The position numbers and the translations under genes are program-made. Source: Alteromonas sp. IB21 (GTDB lineage Bacteria; Pseudomonadota; Gammaproteobacteria; Enterobacterales; Alteromonadaceae). From it: a stretch of DNA of 64,000 bases. Location: positions 1 through 64,000 of the forward strand of contig NZ_JAEFCD010000005.1 of assembly GCF_016405965.1 (NCBI RefSeq). Reading direction: 5' to 3'. Shown one piece after another: positions 17,048 through 27,366 of the stretch (the stretch's first letter is position 1; the number at the start of each line of letters is the position of its first letter). Below the pieces are notes generated by a model, which was not told the origin of the DNA, made no database searches, and saw nothing but the letters and a program-made list of their open reading frames with translations.

Positions 17048-19510
17048 CTAAGCAGCTTTTCCACCTCGCTTCTTAGCGGCAGTTGAAGAGTTTACTTTTG
17101 CTACTAACTCTTCATGGTCAAAATCATCAACGTTGATGGTGCGAAGTCTGCCTGCTTCTGTTTTACGAAGTAGAGCCGCTTCATCCTCGTTAATAACTTC
17201 TTCTGCAAGTGCTTCGTCAGCCAGCACGTCTAAACGAGTGAATGGAAGTTTAGCTTTCTTGTGCTTGCAGATGCGCTCAAAGATAGGTTCACTCGCCAAT
17301 ACATCGTCAAGCGTCTGTTCTAGGTCGCCGAATAAACTACCGTCTTCACGGCTTAAGTACTGACCATAGCCTAACCTACTACGCGCTGTTGACGGTGTTT
17401 GAAGCATTTGAGCAATGGCGTGCTCTGTTTTATCAGAAGGCTTGCCAATACGACGACCAAACGGGATTACCATCACACGCAGTGCCGCAGCAATAGCTCG
17501 ATTTGGGAAGTTCGCTAAGAAATCGACAATTGCCGTCTCAATGTCATGCAATGTGGTTTGCATTGCCCAATGGAGAAGCGGCAAATCTTCTTTCAAACGA
17601 CCATCTTCGTCGAAACGCTTAAGCGTTGTACTGCCCATGTAAAGACCACTCAGAATGTCACCTAAACGTGCTGACAATCGCTCACGACGCTTTAAATCGC
17701 CCCCAAGTACGCCCATCGAAACATCGGTTAACAGTGCTAAGTTAGCGCTGTAGCCCTGAAGCAGCTTGTAGTAACGGGCCGTTTCATCGGTGAAAGGTGC
17801 ACTGCTAAATGCGCCATTAGTCAATGAGAACCAGATACTGCGAACTGTGTTAGCTACAGCAAAGCCAATATGACCGAATACGGCTTTATCAAACGCTTGC
17901 AGCGCCTCTTTTTTGTCTTCAATAGACGCAGCCTGGATCTCTTTGAGCACGAAAGGGTGGCAGCGCATTGCGCCTTGACCGAATATCATCATATTACGAG
18001 TTAGAATGTTTGCACCCTCAACCGTAATAGAAATAGGGACACCTTGATAACCGCGCCCAAGATAGTTATTTGGCCCAAGCATTACGCCTTTACCGCCGTG
18101 AACATCCATCGAGTCGTTGATGACTTGGCGCATTTTCTCGGTTAAGTGGTACTTACAGATAGCTGAGATAACAGAAGGTTTCTCGCCCAGGTCAACACCA
18201 ACAGTTGAAAAGCGCGTTACACCGTCCATCAAGTAAGCATTACCACCAATACGGGCTAGCATTTCTTCAACACCTTCCATATGGCCTACAGGCATGCGGA
18301 ATTGGCGGCGAATACGTGCATAGGCACCAGTAGCAAGTGATACTGATTTGGCGCCACCCGCCGCCGAAGATGGAAGCGTAATGCAACGACCAACAGATAA
18401 ACATTCCATAAGCATGCGCCAACCGCGGCCTGCCATTTTAGGACCACCAATGATGAAATCGATAGGTACGAATATTTCTTCGCCCTTGATTGGACCATTT
18501 TGGAATGGAGTGTTAAGTGGGAAGTGACGACGGCCAATTTCTAAGCCTTTAGTGTCTCTTGGGATAAGTGCGCAGGTAATACCCGGCTCTTTGTTATCAC
18601 CTAATAGACCATCAGGATCTTGAAGTTTAAACGCAAGACCGATAACCGTAGCTACAGGAGCAAGGGTAATGTAACGCTTGCTAAACGTTAAGCGCATACC
18701 TAGCACTTCTTCACCATTCCATTCGCCTTTACATACAACACCCACGTCAGGAATTGCGCCGGCATCTGAGCCTGCTTCAGGACCTGTAAGAGCGAAACAT
18801 GGGATTTCTTCACCAGCGGCGAGACGTGGAAGATAATGGTCTTGCTGTTCTTTTGTTCCGTAGTGCTGAAGCAACTCACCTGGGCCTAATGAATTAGGAA
18901 CACCAACAGTGCTTGATAATACGGCGCTTACGCCTGCAAGTTTTTGTAATACACGTGATTGTGCGTACGCAGAAAACTCAAGGCCGCCATACTCTTTTTT
19001 GATGATCATGGCGAAAAACTTGTGTTTTTTCAGGAACTGCCAAATTTCAGGAGGAAGATCCTGGTCTTGATGGTTTATTTGCCACTCATCAACCATAGAG
19101 CAAACTTCGTCACAAGGACCGTCTAAAAAGGCTTGTTCTTCGGCAGTCAAGCGACCTTTGGGGATGCGATGTAGCTTGTCCCAGTCTGGTTTACCGCTGA
19201 AGATATCGCCGTCCCACCATACGGTACCAGCGTCGATAGCTTCTTGCTCAGTGCTCGACATTTCAGGCATAACTTTGCGGTAGAAGGCAAGCAGCTTCTT
19301 AGAGATGTGCTGTTGTCTGATATTTGCAAGTGTGAATGGCAGCGTTAAAGCGAGAAACACTACCCAACCAAGCAGGCCGATGTCACCGAAAAGGGTGCCT
19401 AAAATCATAACACCTGCGCCCATGGCAACTGCCGTTACCAAACTGGTGCGCTGATAGCTAGCAACCGCTAGTGTCAGAACAACCAGTAAAAACCATATAA
19501 AATCTGCCAT
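17048..19510 (-). CDS. fadE: Acyl-CoA dehydrogenase FadE
   Basis: The 820-residue enzyme carries out the first, FAD-dependent step of fatty-acid beta-oxidation, oxidising acyl-CoA to trans-2-enoyl-CoA. It has the long FadE architecture (E. coli 814): one or two N-terminal hydrophobic segments (about 1-65) for membrane association, an acyl-CoA dehydrogenase core with the [16 protein letters not shown] signature near 243 and [15 protein letters not shown] near 485, and a DUF1974 C-terminal region. It is monocistronic, with its own terminator. Upstream is a 380-base intergenic region. The identification is secure. Confidence 0.97.
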   Translation of the reverse strand: MADFIWFLLVVLTLAVASYQRTSLVTAVAMGAGVMILGTLFGDIGLLGWVVFLALTLPFTLANIRQQHISKKLLAFYRKVMPEMSSTEQEAIDAGTVWWDGDIFSGKPDWDKLHRIPKGRLTAEEQAFLDGPCDEVCSMVDEWQINHQDQDLPPEIWQFLKKHKFFAMIIKKEYGGLEFSAYAQSRVLQKLAGVSAVLSSTVGVPNSLGPGELLQHYGTKEQQDHYLPRLAAGEEIPCFALTGPEAGSDAGAIPDVGVVCKGEWNGEEVLGMRLTFSKRYITLAPVATVIGLAFKLQDPDGLLGDNKEPGITCALIPRDTKGLEIGRRHFPLNTPFQNGPIKGEEIFVPIDFIIGGPKMAGRGWRMLMECLSVGRCITLPSSAAGGAKSVSLATGAYARIRRQFRMPVGHMEGVEEMLARIGGNAYLMDGVTRFSTVGVDLGEKPSVISAICKYHLTEKMRQVINDSMDVHGGKGVMLGPNNYLGRGYQGVPISITVEGANILTRNMMIFGQGAMRCHPFVLKEIQAASIEDKKEALQAFDKAVFGHIGFAVANTVRSIWFSLTNGAFSSAPFTDETARYYKLLQGYSANLALLTDVSMGVLGGDLKRRERLSARLGDILSGLYMGSTTLKRFDEDGRLKEDLPLLHWAMQTTLHDIETAIVDFLANFPNRAIAAALRVMVIPFGRRIGKPSDKTEHAIAQMLQTPSTARSRLGYGQYLSREDGSLFGDLEQTLDDVLASEPIFERICKHKKAKLPFTRLDVLADEALAEEVINEDEAALLRKTEAGRLRTINVDDFDHEELVAKVNSSTAAKKRGGKAA

Positions 19511-19892
19511 ACTTCACTCCTGAAAGGCGTTGAACGTTACGCTAGTCATTTTAATCACTCTACCAATCGCTATATTTCTTTTAGCAAATATCGAGGTCAG
19601 ACCAGCATGCTGTAAACCTATTATTTAACAGTGCAAAGATCAAGATTTTTACATGAATATTCTATTAACAACGCGATAAATAGTAGGCTTTTACCAAGGT
19701 CCCTAATTAAGTATAGCGCTTAGTTATAAATTCTATTAACTATATGAATTATTGTTGTAGGAACACGTCTAAATTTTGGTGATATGGCTTGAGTAAAAAA
19801 ATGCGCCGACTGGAAAGTAGCGGCGCATTTTTGTATTAACTGTAAAAGGTAACGAAGCTTCGAGCGCTGTAAGCGCCATGCAGCAAATCAGG
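19511..19892. other. Intergenic region upstream of fadE
   Basis: This 382-base gap holds the promoter region of fadE on its left side and the DUF3108-gene terminator on its right. It is AT-rich in the middle. I see no open frame with a plausible ribosome binding site and cannot point to a confident FadR- or PsrA-type operator. Confidence 0.4.
19795..19833. terminator. Terminator downstream of purM-purN-DUF3108
   Basis: The stem ATGCGCCG/CGGCGCAT (19801-19808 with 19821-19828) is flanked by seven A residues on the left and five T residues on the right, so it works for the leftward pur transcript and is symmetrical. Confidence 0.85.
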
Positions 19893-20612
19893 TTACTGCA
19901 TTTCGAACGATCTGAGCTTTATATCGCCTTGTTCGTCACCTTCTTTAAACTGTTGCAATCTTACAAGAGTGTAGTTGAGTGATGGTGCAAACCAAGCAAA
20001 CGTTTCTCTCGTTTTCGATTCTCGAATAAGTTTAACCTTCACCGTTTCTATTTTGCCATACGGTAAAGACAGCACCTCTTCGTCTACAACCTGAACGCCG
20101 TAGTGCCTTAGCTCGCCACGATAATTAACAAAATTATAGTCTAACGATGTTTCACCTTGCGCTAAGCGTTTAGCGAGGTCGATTCGGTAAATTTGGTTAT
20201 CGAACTCACCGTTCCATTGAAACGTGTCGCCATTTTCCACAGAAATTTTACCGTCGCCCTGATGGCTAAACGTTACTTTTAATTGTTTATCTGGACCGGT
20301 CCCTGAGCGATTATAGTAGTACTCCGAGGGAACAACCGTATTATCATCTACGGTGAAAATAGAATGTTCACTGCGTTTGTCCGATAAAAAGAACTTAGAC
20401 ACTTTAGACGTATAAAGAAGCGAATATTGCTGATTGCCTAATTCAGATAGCTCTATATTCGCTTCACCGACATCATCACCCCACTTGTAAGCGGTATACG
20501 TTGCTTTGTAGGGCTGAAGTGGCAGCTGTGCAGTACTCCCTGTCTGGGCGGTGGCTACATTCAGCGATAAAGCCAAAAGAAAGCTCAGCGCGAGAGGTTT
20601 AGTCGTTTGCAT
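19893..20612 (-). CDS. DUF3108 exported protein
   Basis: Starting at ATG 20612 gives 239 residues with a signal peptide ([22 protein letters not shown], cleaved near AxA). The upstream ATG at 20639 is possible but less natural for a signal peptide. The mature part is beta-rich with YKATYTAYKWG at the front and a GKIETVKVKLIR segment near 200, as in DUF3108 proteins, which have a LolA-like or outer-membrane-associated fold of unknown role. It overlaps the 3' end of purN and is part of the purM-purN transcript, a common arrangement in gammaproteobacteria. Confidence 0.82.
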   Translation of the reverse strand: MQTTKPLALSFLLALSLNVATAQTGSTAQLPLQPYKATYTAYKWGDDVGEANIELSELGNQQYSLLYTSKVSKFFLSDKRSEHSIFTVDDNTVVPSEYYYNRSGTGPDKQLKVTFSHQGDGKISVENGDTFQWNGEFDNQIYRIDLAKRLAQGETSLDYNFVNYRGELRHYGVQVVDEEVLSLPYGKIETVKVKLIRESKTRETFAWFAPSLNYTLVRLQQFKEGDEQGDIKLRSFEMQ

Positions 20613-21249
20613 AACCAGATTCTGGAAGTTCTTGCTCATCTAAAACTGCCTTATTGTTTCGCATAGAAAGTCGACCGGCACTAAACCAAGATAGCACAAG
20701 CGGGTAAATGCGACGTTCTTGTTCTTGAACACGCTCAGCCAAATCGCTGGCGGTGTCTTCTTCAAACACCGGCACACGACTTTGAATGATAACCGGGCCA
20801 CCATCAAGTTCTGGCGTAACAAAGTGCACGCTTACGCCATGCTCTTCGTCGCCGTTGTCAATAGCTCGCTGATGCGTATTCAAACCTTTGTACTTTGGCA
20901 ACAAAGATGGATGAATGTTCACTAATTTTCCAGTAAAGCTGTCTACAAACTCTGGCGTTAATATACGCATGAAGCCTGCGAGCACGACGCAATCGGCACC
21001 AAACGCATTAATTTGGGCTTTGAGTGCAGCGTCGTAAGACTCTCTGGAGTCGAAGCTAGTGTGATCCAAGCATACTGCTTCAATACCCGCTTCTTTAGCA
21101 CGTTCTAACCCGAACGCATTCGGTCTGTTGCTGATAACACCACTTATTTGGGCGTTAAGACGCCCTGCAGCTATTTCGTCAATAATTGCTTGTAAATTAC
21201 TTCCGTTTCCAGAAATAAGTACACATAGTTTGGTTACAGAATTACTCAC
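20599..21249 (-). CDS. purN: Phosphoribosylglycinamide formyltransferase PurN
   Basis: The 216-residue enzyme transfers a formyl group from 10-formyl-THF to GAR in purine biosynthesis. [13 protein letters not shown] (13-25) binds the ribosyl phosphate; [14 protein letters not shown] near 90 and [14 protein letters not shown] with the catalytic Asn-His pair near 107-109 are diagnostic, as is [13 protein letters not shown]. It overlaps purM by 4 bases (ATGA), so the two are translationally coupled as in E. coli. Confidence 0.97.
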   Translation of the reverse strand: MSNSVTKLCVLISGNGSNLQAIIDEIAAGRLNAQISGVISNRPNAFGLERAKEAGIEAVCLDHTSFDSRESYDAALKAQINAFGADCVVLAGFMRILTPEFVDSFTGKLVNIHPSLLPKYKGLNTHQRAIDNGDEEHGVSVHFVTPELDGGPVIIQSRVPVFEEDTASDLAERVQEQERRIYPLVLSWFSAGRLSMRNNKAVLDEQELPESGYAND

Positions 21250-22286
21250 GCGTTAATCTCTACTTGCTCATCGCCGTCTTTAGCTGCGATATCGCCAATA
21301 ACCCACGCATTTTCACCGTGCTTCTTAAGAATATTTATTGCCTGGTCAGTGTCTTTCTCGTCAATAACAATTACCAAGCCCACGCCACAGTTAAAGGTGC
21401 GATACATTTCATGACGCGTGACGTTTCCGTTTTCTTGTAACCAAGAGAAAATCTCAGGCCATTCCCACGTGCTTTCGTTAATAACGACTTTCGCATCTTC
21501 AGGCAGCACGCGCGGGATATTTTCCCAAAAACCACCGCCAGTGATGTGTGAAATAGCACTTACCTTCACTTCTTCAAGCAGTGCTAATACTGATTTCACA
21601 TAAATACGTGTAGGCTCTAACAACTGGTCGATGATAGGCTTACCGTTGAGCTCTGCGTTAACATCTGCGCCACTTACTTCGATAATTTTTCTTACTAATG
21701 AATAACCGTTTGAGTGCGGGCCAGATGAGCCAAGGGCGATAAGTTTTTGACCAGGCTTAACGTTAGTACCGTCAATGACTTTGTCAGCTTCAACGACACC
21801 TACACAAAAACCGGCAATGTCGTAGTCGCCGTCGTGGTACATGCCCGGCATTTCAGCAGTTTCACCACCAATTAGTGCACATCCTGCTTGTTCGCAGCCT
21901 GCGCCAATACCGGTAACCACTGAAGTAGCAACATCAACATCAAGTTTTCCTGTCGCATAGTAGTCTAAGAAGAATAGGGGCTCTGCGCCTTGCACAATCA
22001 GGTCGTTTACACACATTGCGACTAAATCGATGCCCACACCGTCGTGACGGTTAGCATCCATAGCAACTCTTAGTTTTGTTCCCACGCCATCCGTACCTGA
22101 AACAAGTAGCGGCTTTTTATATTTGGTAGGCAGTTCGCATAAAGCACCAAAGCCGCCCAAATTACCCTTTACTTCGGGTCTATGGGTTTTCTTGGTAACA
22201 GATTTAATGCGTTCAACAAGTTGATTACCTGCATCGATATCTACGCCTGCATCTTTGTAACTTAAAGAGGTTTTATTTTCGCTCAC
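21246..22286 (-). CDS. purM: Phosphoribosylformylglycinamidine cyclo-ligase PurM
   Basis: The 346-residue AIR synthetase closes the imidazole ring of purines using [23 protein letters not shown] is the N-terminal signature, followed by [12 protein letters not shown] near 64 and [21 protein letters not shown] near 91. [14 protein letters not shown] and the [14 protein letters not shown] motif follow. The length equals that of E. coli PurM. It is the first gene of purM-purN-DUF3108, divergent from the DUF2066-hda pair. Confidence 0.97.
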   Translation of the reverse strand: MSENKTSLSYKDAGVDIDAGNQLVERIKSVTKKTHRPEVKGNLGGFGALCELPTKYKKPLLVSGTDGVGTKLRVAMDANRHDGVGIDLVAMCVNDLIVQGAEPLFFLDYYATGKLDVDVATSVVTGIGAGCEQAGCALIGGETAEMPGMYHDGDYDIAGFCVGVVEADKVIDGTNVKPGQKLIALGSSGPHSNGYSLVRKIIEVSGADVNAELNGKPIIDQLLEPTRIYVKSVLALLEEVKVSAISHITGGGFWENIPRVLPEDAKVVINESTWEWPEIFSWLQENGNVTRHEMYRTFNCGVGLVIVIDEKDTDQAINILKKHGENAWVIGDIAAKDGDEQVEINA

Positions 22287-22587
22287 GGTTGGGCCCTGAA
22301 ACTAAGAGGTAGAAAACCGCGGATTCTACCAGCAAGTCTGCACAAGTCCAATTTGTGACGGCTATTTTATGTGCTTTTTGATCTTTTTTATTTTAAGGAT
22401 GAAATTAAACGCAATATAAAAGACAATAGAAACCCACTTTTGGAGAACATCTTGCTAGATAAAACGTCTCGCCCCAAAAGAGGGGACATGCAGTGCGGCA
22501 GTTAAATCGTTTTGTCGCGTATCGGTATAGGCGATTAATGGCTGGTTAGCTAAGTAAGGATTTGATTTGAGAGGGTATGGAGTGTCA
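22287..22587. other. Divergent intergenic region purM / DUF2066
   Basis: This 301-base gap separates two divergent operons and must hold both promoters. I find no confident PurR-type operator, no riboswitch fold and no small ORF. The last 10 bases include GGAG, the ribosome binding site of the DUF2066 gene. Confidence 0.35.
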
Positions 22588-24006
22588 ATGTTAACGGCAG
22601 TAAAACGCAACGGCGGTGGGGCCAACAAAAAGAGACAGCGCGCTAAACATATTGTAGGTCTTTCATTGATTGCCTTGCTGAGCTATACAGGCTTTTCACA
22701 GGCTGCTCAGCGCGTTGTGGTAAATGAAGCGCAGATTCAGGTAGAAGACCAATCTCAGCGAACGCAACAAGCAGCCCAGAAAAAAGCATTGCAGCAGGTA
22801 CTCGTGAAAATGTCTGGCAGCACAGGTGTACTGGAAAATGCCGGCGTTCGCGCTGCATTAACGTCACCTCAATCTTTGCTCCGTTCTTACCGATTTTCCT
22901 TTGAGAACAACAAAACTTATTATGTCGCTGAATTTGACCAATCTAAGCTAAACGAATTATTACAAAGGGAAATGCTTCCACTTTGGGGTGACAGGCGTCC
23001 AGAGACTATCGTGTGGCTTGCCAAAGAAGAGAATAACGACGCCAGAGTGATTTTAGATGAATCATTAGATACGGAATTACAGCGCGCCCTTAAGCAAACG
23101 GCGAAAGAGCGGGGCATTCCCCTTAGTTTACCGCTGATGGATCTCACCGACAGTGTTAATATTTCTTCTTATGATGTGTGGGGGCGTTTCGCCGGTCCAT
23201 TGCGCAAGGCGTCCGCTCGTTACAGCGTAGATAACATCATAGGGGCTCGCGTATATCGCAATGACGCCAGTGCAATTCCAGACCTTCCTGATAATGTTGT
23301 GCCGTCGGGAACGGTTGAATCACTCGATGATGTGCTTCTTGATGAAACACAAAGCGATGAACAAGAGACTGAATCTTTGGAGCCTTCAGCAGATAAGCTA
23401 GACGGGTTTGGCGATGAAAAGGACAGTATGCAAAGTCAGCAGCTAAGTCAGTACGATACGTTACAAGAAAGCATTCCAAGCGAGCAGTCGGATACTGTGA
23501 CGTCTTCACTGATTGATACCAGCAGCAACACAACCCTTCCATTTACAATGGATGAATTTGCTGATTATGCTAGACGTGCAAGCGAGGGGGAATACGCACT
23601 TGATTGGGTGTTTATAGGCGGGGGTAAGGTCAGTTATGGCAGTATTTACGGTGATTCTCCAGAAGCACTAGGCAGTCAACTCATTGACGCGTACTCAAAT
23701 TATCTCTCTTCGCTTTATGCCATTGTTGGCATTGAGGCGTCAGAACGAGAAGTGGTCAATGTTTCAATCGCAAACATTGGGTCAATCAGCAGGTACGCAA
23801 GTGCAACCGATTATCTCAATAGTTTAAGTGTTATTGAAAACGCATCACTAGTTGAGCAATCTGGTACCGTAGCGACCTACTCATTGATTCTAATCGGCAC
23901 CTATGATGATTTACTCAACAGTATAAAACTTGAAAGTAAACTTCGCCCCGTTACTGATGCGTACGGACAAACCGTTGAAGGGCACAGTTTCTATTGGAGC
24001 AACTAA
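22588..24006 (+). CDS. DUF2066 exported protein
   Basis: From ATG 22588, chosen for the GGAG five bases upstream, the product has 472 residues. A basic N-terminus (about 22 residues) precedes a hydrophobic helix ending SQAAQ, a signal peptide. The DUF2066 domain covers roughly residues 40-260 (VVVNEAQIQVEDQSQRTQQAAQKKALQQVL... MLPLWGDRRPE...). A low-complexity acidic, Ser/Gln-rich linker follows (about 240-320) and then a second folded part to the C-terminus. DUF2066 proteins occur upstream of hda in many gammaproteobacteria; their function is unknown. hda starts 6 bases after the stop. Confidence 0.83.
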   Translation: MLTAVKRNGGGANKKRQRAKHIVGLSLIALLSYTGFSQAAQRVVVNEAQIQVEDQSQRTQQAAQKKALQQVLVKMSGSTGVLENAGVRAALTSPQSLLRSYRFSFENNKTYYVAEFDQSKLNELLQREMLPLWGDRRPETIVWLAKEENNDARVILDESLDTELQRALKQTAKERGIPLSLPLMDLTDSVNISSYDVWGRFAGPLRKASARYSVDNIIGARVYRNDASAIPDLPDNVVPSGTVESLDDVLLDETQSDEQETESLEPSADKLDGFGDEKDSMQSQQLSQYDTLQESIPSEQSDTVTSSLIDTSSNTTLPFTMDEFADYARRASEGEYALDWVFIGGGKVSYGSIYGDSPEALGSQLIDAYSNYLSSLYAIVGIEASEREVVNVSIANIGSISRYASATDYLNSLSVIENASLVEQSGTVATYSLILIGTYDDLLNSIKLESKLRPVTDAYGQTVEGHSFYWSN

Positions 24007-24012
24007 TTTAGC

Positions 24013-24756
24013 ATGCAACTGCCTTTGCCAGTCACGTTACCCGTGGACGAAAACTTCGATAGTTTCGTTACTACGGGCAATGAAGAAGTGGTCTCAGTTC
24101 TTGAGCGGATTGCCGACGCACTACCACACTGGCGGGAGTCAATTGAGTTAGGTCCGCTATCATCACTTCAGTTGCCCTTGCTTACCCTTTTGGGTAGCAC
24201 TGCTACTGGTAAAAGTCATTTGCTGTTCGCCACTTGTCATCAATTGGCCGATAAAGCAGTAAGTCACCTCTATCTAAATTTGAATGATTACCAGTCATGG
24301 TCACACGACATTTTTGAAGGGCTTGAAAACCTGTCACTCATTGCGCTCGATAATGTTCACGCAATTTCCGGTGATAGGGTATGGGAAGAAGCACTATTTG
24401 ACTTGCTCAACAGGGTTGTCGAAACCAAGCATGCGTTGGTTATTTGTACCAGTCATTTAGGCCCGTCTAACCCTGCGTTTGCTCTTCCCGATTTGCGGTC
24501 TCGACTTGCTTGGGGGGTGATTTATCATGTAAACCAACTCGATGATGCTGGACGGGAAGAGGCGGTCCGCCTTCGTGCTGAAGAACGTGGATTGAAGCTT
24601 TCTAAACAGGCGCGACAGTTTCTTTTACATCACAGTGAACGAGATTTGAAAAGCTTGATGTCGTTGCTAGCACGATTAGATACCCGTTCATTGCAGGAAC
24701 AAAAGCGACTTTCAGTTGCTATGGTAAAACGAGAACTGGATCTCGGTGAACATTGA
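24013..24756 (+). CDS. hda: DnaA regulatory inactivator Hda
   Basis: The 247-residue AAA+ protein is a DnaA homologue lacking the DNA-binding domain. With the DNA-loaded beta clamp it stimulates ATP hydrolysis by DnaA and so prevents over-initiation. The N-terminal MQLPLPVTL contains the clamp-binding QLxLP motif. Walker A is GSTATGKSH (about 57-65), Walker B LIALDNVHAI near 112, and DLRSRLAWGV near 162 carries the arginine-finger region. It follows the DUF2066 gene by 6 bases. Confidence 0.95.
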   Translation: MQLPLPVTLPVDENFDSFVTTGNEEVVSVLERIADALPHWRESIELGPLSSLQLPLLTLLGSTATGKSHLLFATCHQLADKAVSHLYLNLNDYQSWSHDIFEGLENLSLIALDNVHAISGDRVWEEALFDLLNRVVETKHALVICTSHLGPSNPAFALPDLRSRLAWGVIYHVNQLDDAGREEAVRLRAEERGLKLSKQARQFLLHHSERDLKSLMSLLARLDTRSLQEQKRLSVAMVKRELDLGEH

Positions 24757-24830
24757 CCCTTTAAAACCGATATTACCGACATTTTCATCGACCAGCTGAA
24801 ACTCAATAATCTCGCTCAATAAACAATACC

Positions 24831-26798
24831 TTACCGATGCTCATTTCTGTCGTTAAGTCGTGATGTAGTTTTGAATTCTTCAATAACCGACATGGTTTTC
24901 GCTTGGTCTACGTCTATTACTGGTTCGGTAGCATTAATTAATACGCTAACACCAGCTTCTTGTTCATCTGGGTTAACACTGGATGCAGAGTCACGCCAGG
25001 TGATGTTGGTAGGGAGCATGAAGGGAGCAGGCAATGATGCTTGAATAGCAGGTATGTCCAAATCGGGCAACACTCTACTAGCTACGTAGTCGAGGCGCAT
25101 GGTGACATCATCATCACTTATGCGATTGCGCTGTGCCCACGTCGGTACAAAACTACCGTCATCTAGCGTGTCCCGTGTAAATACGCCAACGTCTGCCTCG
25201 GCGCTCAAGCGGTACAGCATCATAAAGCGTTCAAAGAGCATAGCAAGATCTTCGCGCTCGGTGAAATAAGCATAGAAATCTACCGCACCATCTTCCTCAA
25301 ACCAATTAGCAACCTGTTGTGCAGTGTAACTACGCTGCACATTAGATGCTGTAGCGCCGCCGAACCTTACGTCCGCCAGTGCGTGCAATTGAGATGAGTT
25401 AAGAGGTAGAGAAGACGTCAGCCCTGTCGAAATTGGAGAGCGGTCGTCGTAAGACGAAAGTGGGCTTGCGCTATCATTTAATTGTTGCCACTCAGTATAG
25501 TCAAAAAAGTCGTTGGCGTGCGCGAGTTCATGATATAGAAGGTAGCTCAGCGCTGCCTCAACATCAGTTCCCTTTCTAGGCTGCCGTTGCGCAACATCTG
25601 ATGTGCTGATAATTGGAAAATAATATTCGCCATTTTTTACGTAGCGCCACGTTGTGGTGAAGTCGAGTTCGTTGCCAAAACCACTTCTATAATCTGGACG
25701 CGTGTTCAACGTATCCCGCTCTTGTGGTGTTCGCCAAAAATTATTCCCGTCTAGATAAATAGCGCCTGTAGCCACCCAATAAAACGAAGGGCGAATATCG
25801 TATGAAATAACCACGGCCGTTGTTGCTCGAAAAAGCTTTAGCATATCCTCTTGGGTGGCTGAAGTTTCCAAAAAGTCTTTGAAAGCATCACCCATCCAAG
25901 GGTGAGAAACATACGTTCTATCTAGTATATCGTCGATGGTTGGGCTTTCAGTCACCTGTCCGATCAGTGGTAAGTTTGAAAACGAGCAACTATTTGCCAC
26001 CTGATTGTTGTAAACACACGCTTTTAGCGCTTCGGCGTAAGGGCTGTTCGTGCGATAGGGCATCATGTGGGTGCTAACGGTTTCAGGACGACCTGATTCG
26101 TCGTCTACAAAAAATCCGTTATTGTTGATATCAATATTTTTTACAAGTACTTGTGCAGTGTCGGTAAGCGTTTCGCCATTCGACAATATGACAGTGCTTT
26201 CTATTTCGATAACGGTGTCACTATTGACGCTAGGCGCTTGGAAGTAAATTGAGTGCGAGTAGTCGCCGTCATCAAAAATAAACTGACTCACTGACGGTCC
26301 GGACTTCTGGCGCCATTCAATGTCAGTGATAGCTAAATTCTCTGCATTTACGGTATCTACCCGCAAAGAAACACGCCCGCCTTCAGAGGCCTCGTGACCC
26401 AAGCGTAGGGCCGCTAATGGTGCGTTATTTTCGGCGACCTGTAGCGTGATACTGTCAGTCAACCGAGAGCCATTTACAAGCTCAGCGCTAACCGTAATGT
26501 CGTAACTACCGGAAGAAAGGGCGTCGAAACCAATAGTTTGCGTATGCGCGTTGAGCGGTTGTTGTGAGAGGCCTGTAACTTGCCATTCTATACTGCTTAT
26601 CTCTGCACCCGCTGGCGCTGACACAGCAAAATCGACGGAATCGCCAGCTATCGCATTTTCAGCGCCTGAAATGCTTATCGATAGAGGGGTTGAGGGTGTT
26701 GAAGAGGGGACATTATCGTTAGAGCCTGAGCCGCCACAGGCGGTAAGTAGCGTTAATGGTACTAAAAACCACACTAACACTGGTACTTTGCACTTCAT
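24831..26798 (-). CDS. Putative lipoprotein with Ig-like N-terminus and HExxH zincin motif
   Basis: Start at 26798 is supported by GAGGGG just upstream; the product has 655 residues. The signal ends in LLTAC with Cys21 as the lipidation site, followed by a flexible Gly/Ser/Pro linker. Residues about 40-230 read as two PKD/Ig-like beta domains (ISSIEWQVTG, ITDIEWRQKSGP). The C-terminal half contains YLLYHELAHANDF, an HExxH zinc-metallopeptidase motif with His423, Glu424 and His427; the third ligand is not obvious. The protein is probably exposed on the cell envelope. I do not recognise a characterised family. Neighbours hda and DUF2069 give no functional hint. Confidence 0.8.
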   Translation of the reverse strand: MKCKVPVLVWFLVPLTLLTACGGSGSNDNVPSSTPSTPLSISISGAENAIAGDSVDFAVSAPAGAEISSIEWQVTGLSQQPLNAHTQTIGFDALSSGSYDITVSAELVNGSRLTDSITLQVAENNAPLAALRLGHEASEGGRVSLRVDTVNAENLAITDIEWRQKSGPSVSQFIFDDGDYSHSIYFQAPSVNSDTVIEIESTVILSNGETLTDTAQVLVKNIDINNNGFFVDDESGRPETVSTHMMPYRTNSPYAEALKACVYNNQVANSCSFSNLPLIGQVTESPTIDDILDRTYVSHPWMGDAFKDFLETSATQEDMLKLFRATTAVVISYDIRPSFYWVATGAIYLDGNNFWRTPQERDTLNTRPDYRSGFGNELDFTTTWRYVKNGEYYFPIISTSDVAQRQPRKGTDVEAALSYLLYHELAHANDFFDYTEWQQLNDSASPLSSYDDRSPISTGLTSSLPLNSSQLHALADVRFGGATASNVQRSYTAQQVANWFEEDGAVDFYAYFTEREDLAMLFERFMMLYRLSAEADVGVFTRDTLDDGSFVPTWAQRNRISDDDVTMRLDYVASRVLPDLDIPAIQASLPAPFMLPTNITWRDSASSVNPDEQEAGVSVLINATEPVIDVDQAKTMSVIEEFKTTSRLNDRNEHR

Positions 26799-26893
26799 TT
26801 TAACCCCTCGTAAAATTCGACACTGTAGGCCCCACACTTACACATTACTGGGTATGATTTCTGAGTGTCATTTCTTAGTATTATTTCCGAGTA

Positions 26894-27316
26894 TTACTGC
26901 GAGCCCTGCTCAAAGCGTGCTTTTTCTTCTTCCATCTCGTCTTTCAATTTTTTGATGCCTAGACCAAGTTCTCTGCCACGCTTTCTTGCAAATGCGGCAC
27001 AGCCAATGAACATGCCCGTACACAAAAGTATTTCTACCACAGCATACCAACGTTCGTCGGGAACGGCATAGGCAACAGTGCAGCCGTGAATAAGATAGAA
27101 AAGAACCACAAAGTTCGCCCACGCATGTGTGTATGGCTTGCCTTTCAATACACCCCAGTAAGGTAACAATAAAGGCAAAATGTAAAACAGAGAAATAAAA
27201 AGCGGCGAGTACGTGTGCATCTTAGTAAACGTAAATTGCCATAATGTTATCCAAACAATAAGTCCGGTGTGACTGATGAGTGCGAGATAGCGAAAAAAAC
27301 GCGTATCTGATGCCAT
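26894..27316 (-). CDS. DUF2069 inner-membrane protein
   Basis: The 140-residue product from ATG 27316 (GGAGAA upstream) has about four hydrophobic segments (LALISHTGLIVWITLWQF, LFISLFYILPLLLPYWG, WANFVVLFYLIHGC, VVEILLCTGMFIGCAAF) and a charged C-terminal tail rich in Lys and Glu. This matches the DUF2069 membrane family, which has no known function. It is the last gene of arsC-wrbA-DUF2069, an arrangement seen in other gammaproteobacteria. Confidence 0.85.
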   Translation of the reverse strand: MASDTRFFRYLALISHTGLIVWITLWQFTFTKMHTYSPLFISLFYILPLLLPYWGVLKGKPYTHAWANFVVLFYLIHGCTVAYAVPDERWYAVVEILLCTGMFIGCAAFARKRGRELGLGIKKLKDEMEEEKARFEQGSQ

Positions 27317-27366
27317 GTTAATTCTCCGATGAAATTGTGTTTCCAATTGTCTATTAAATTTCGCTT

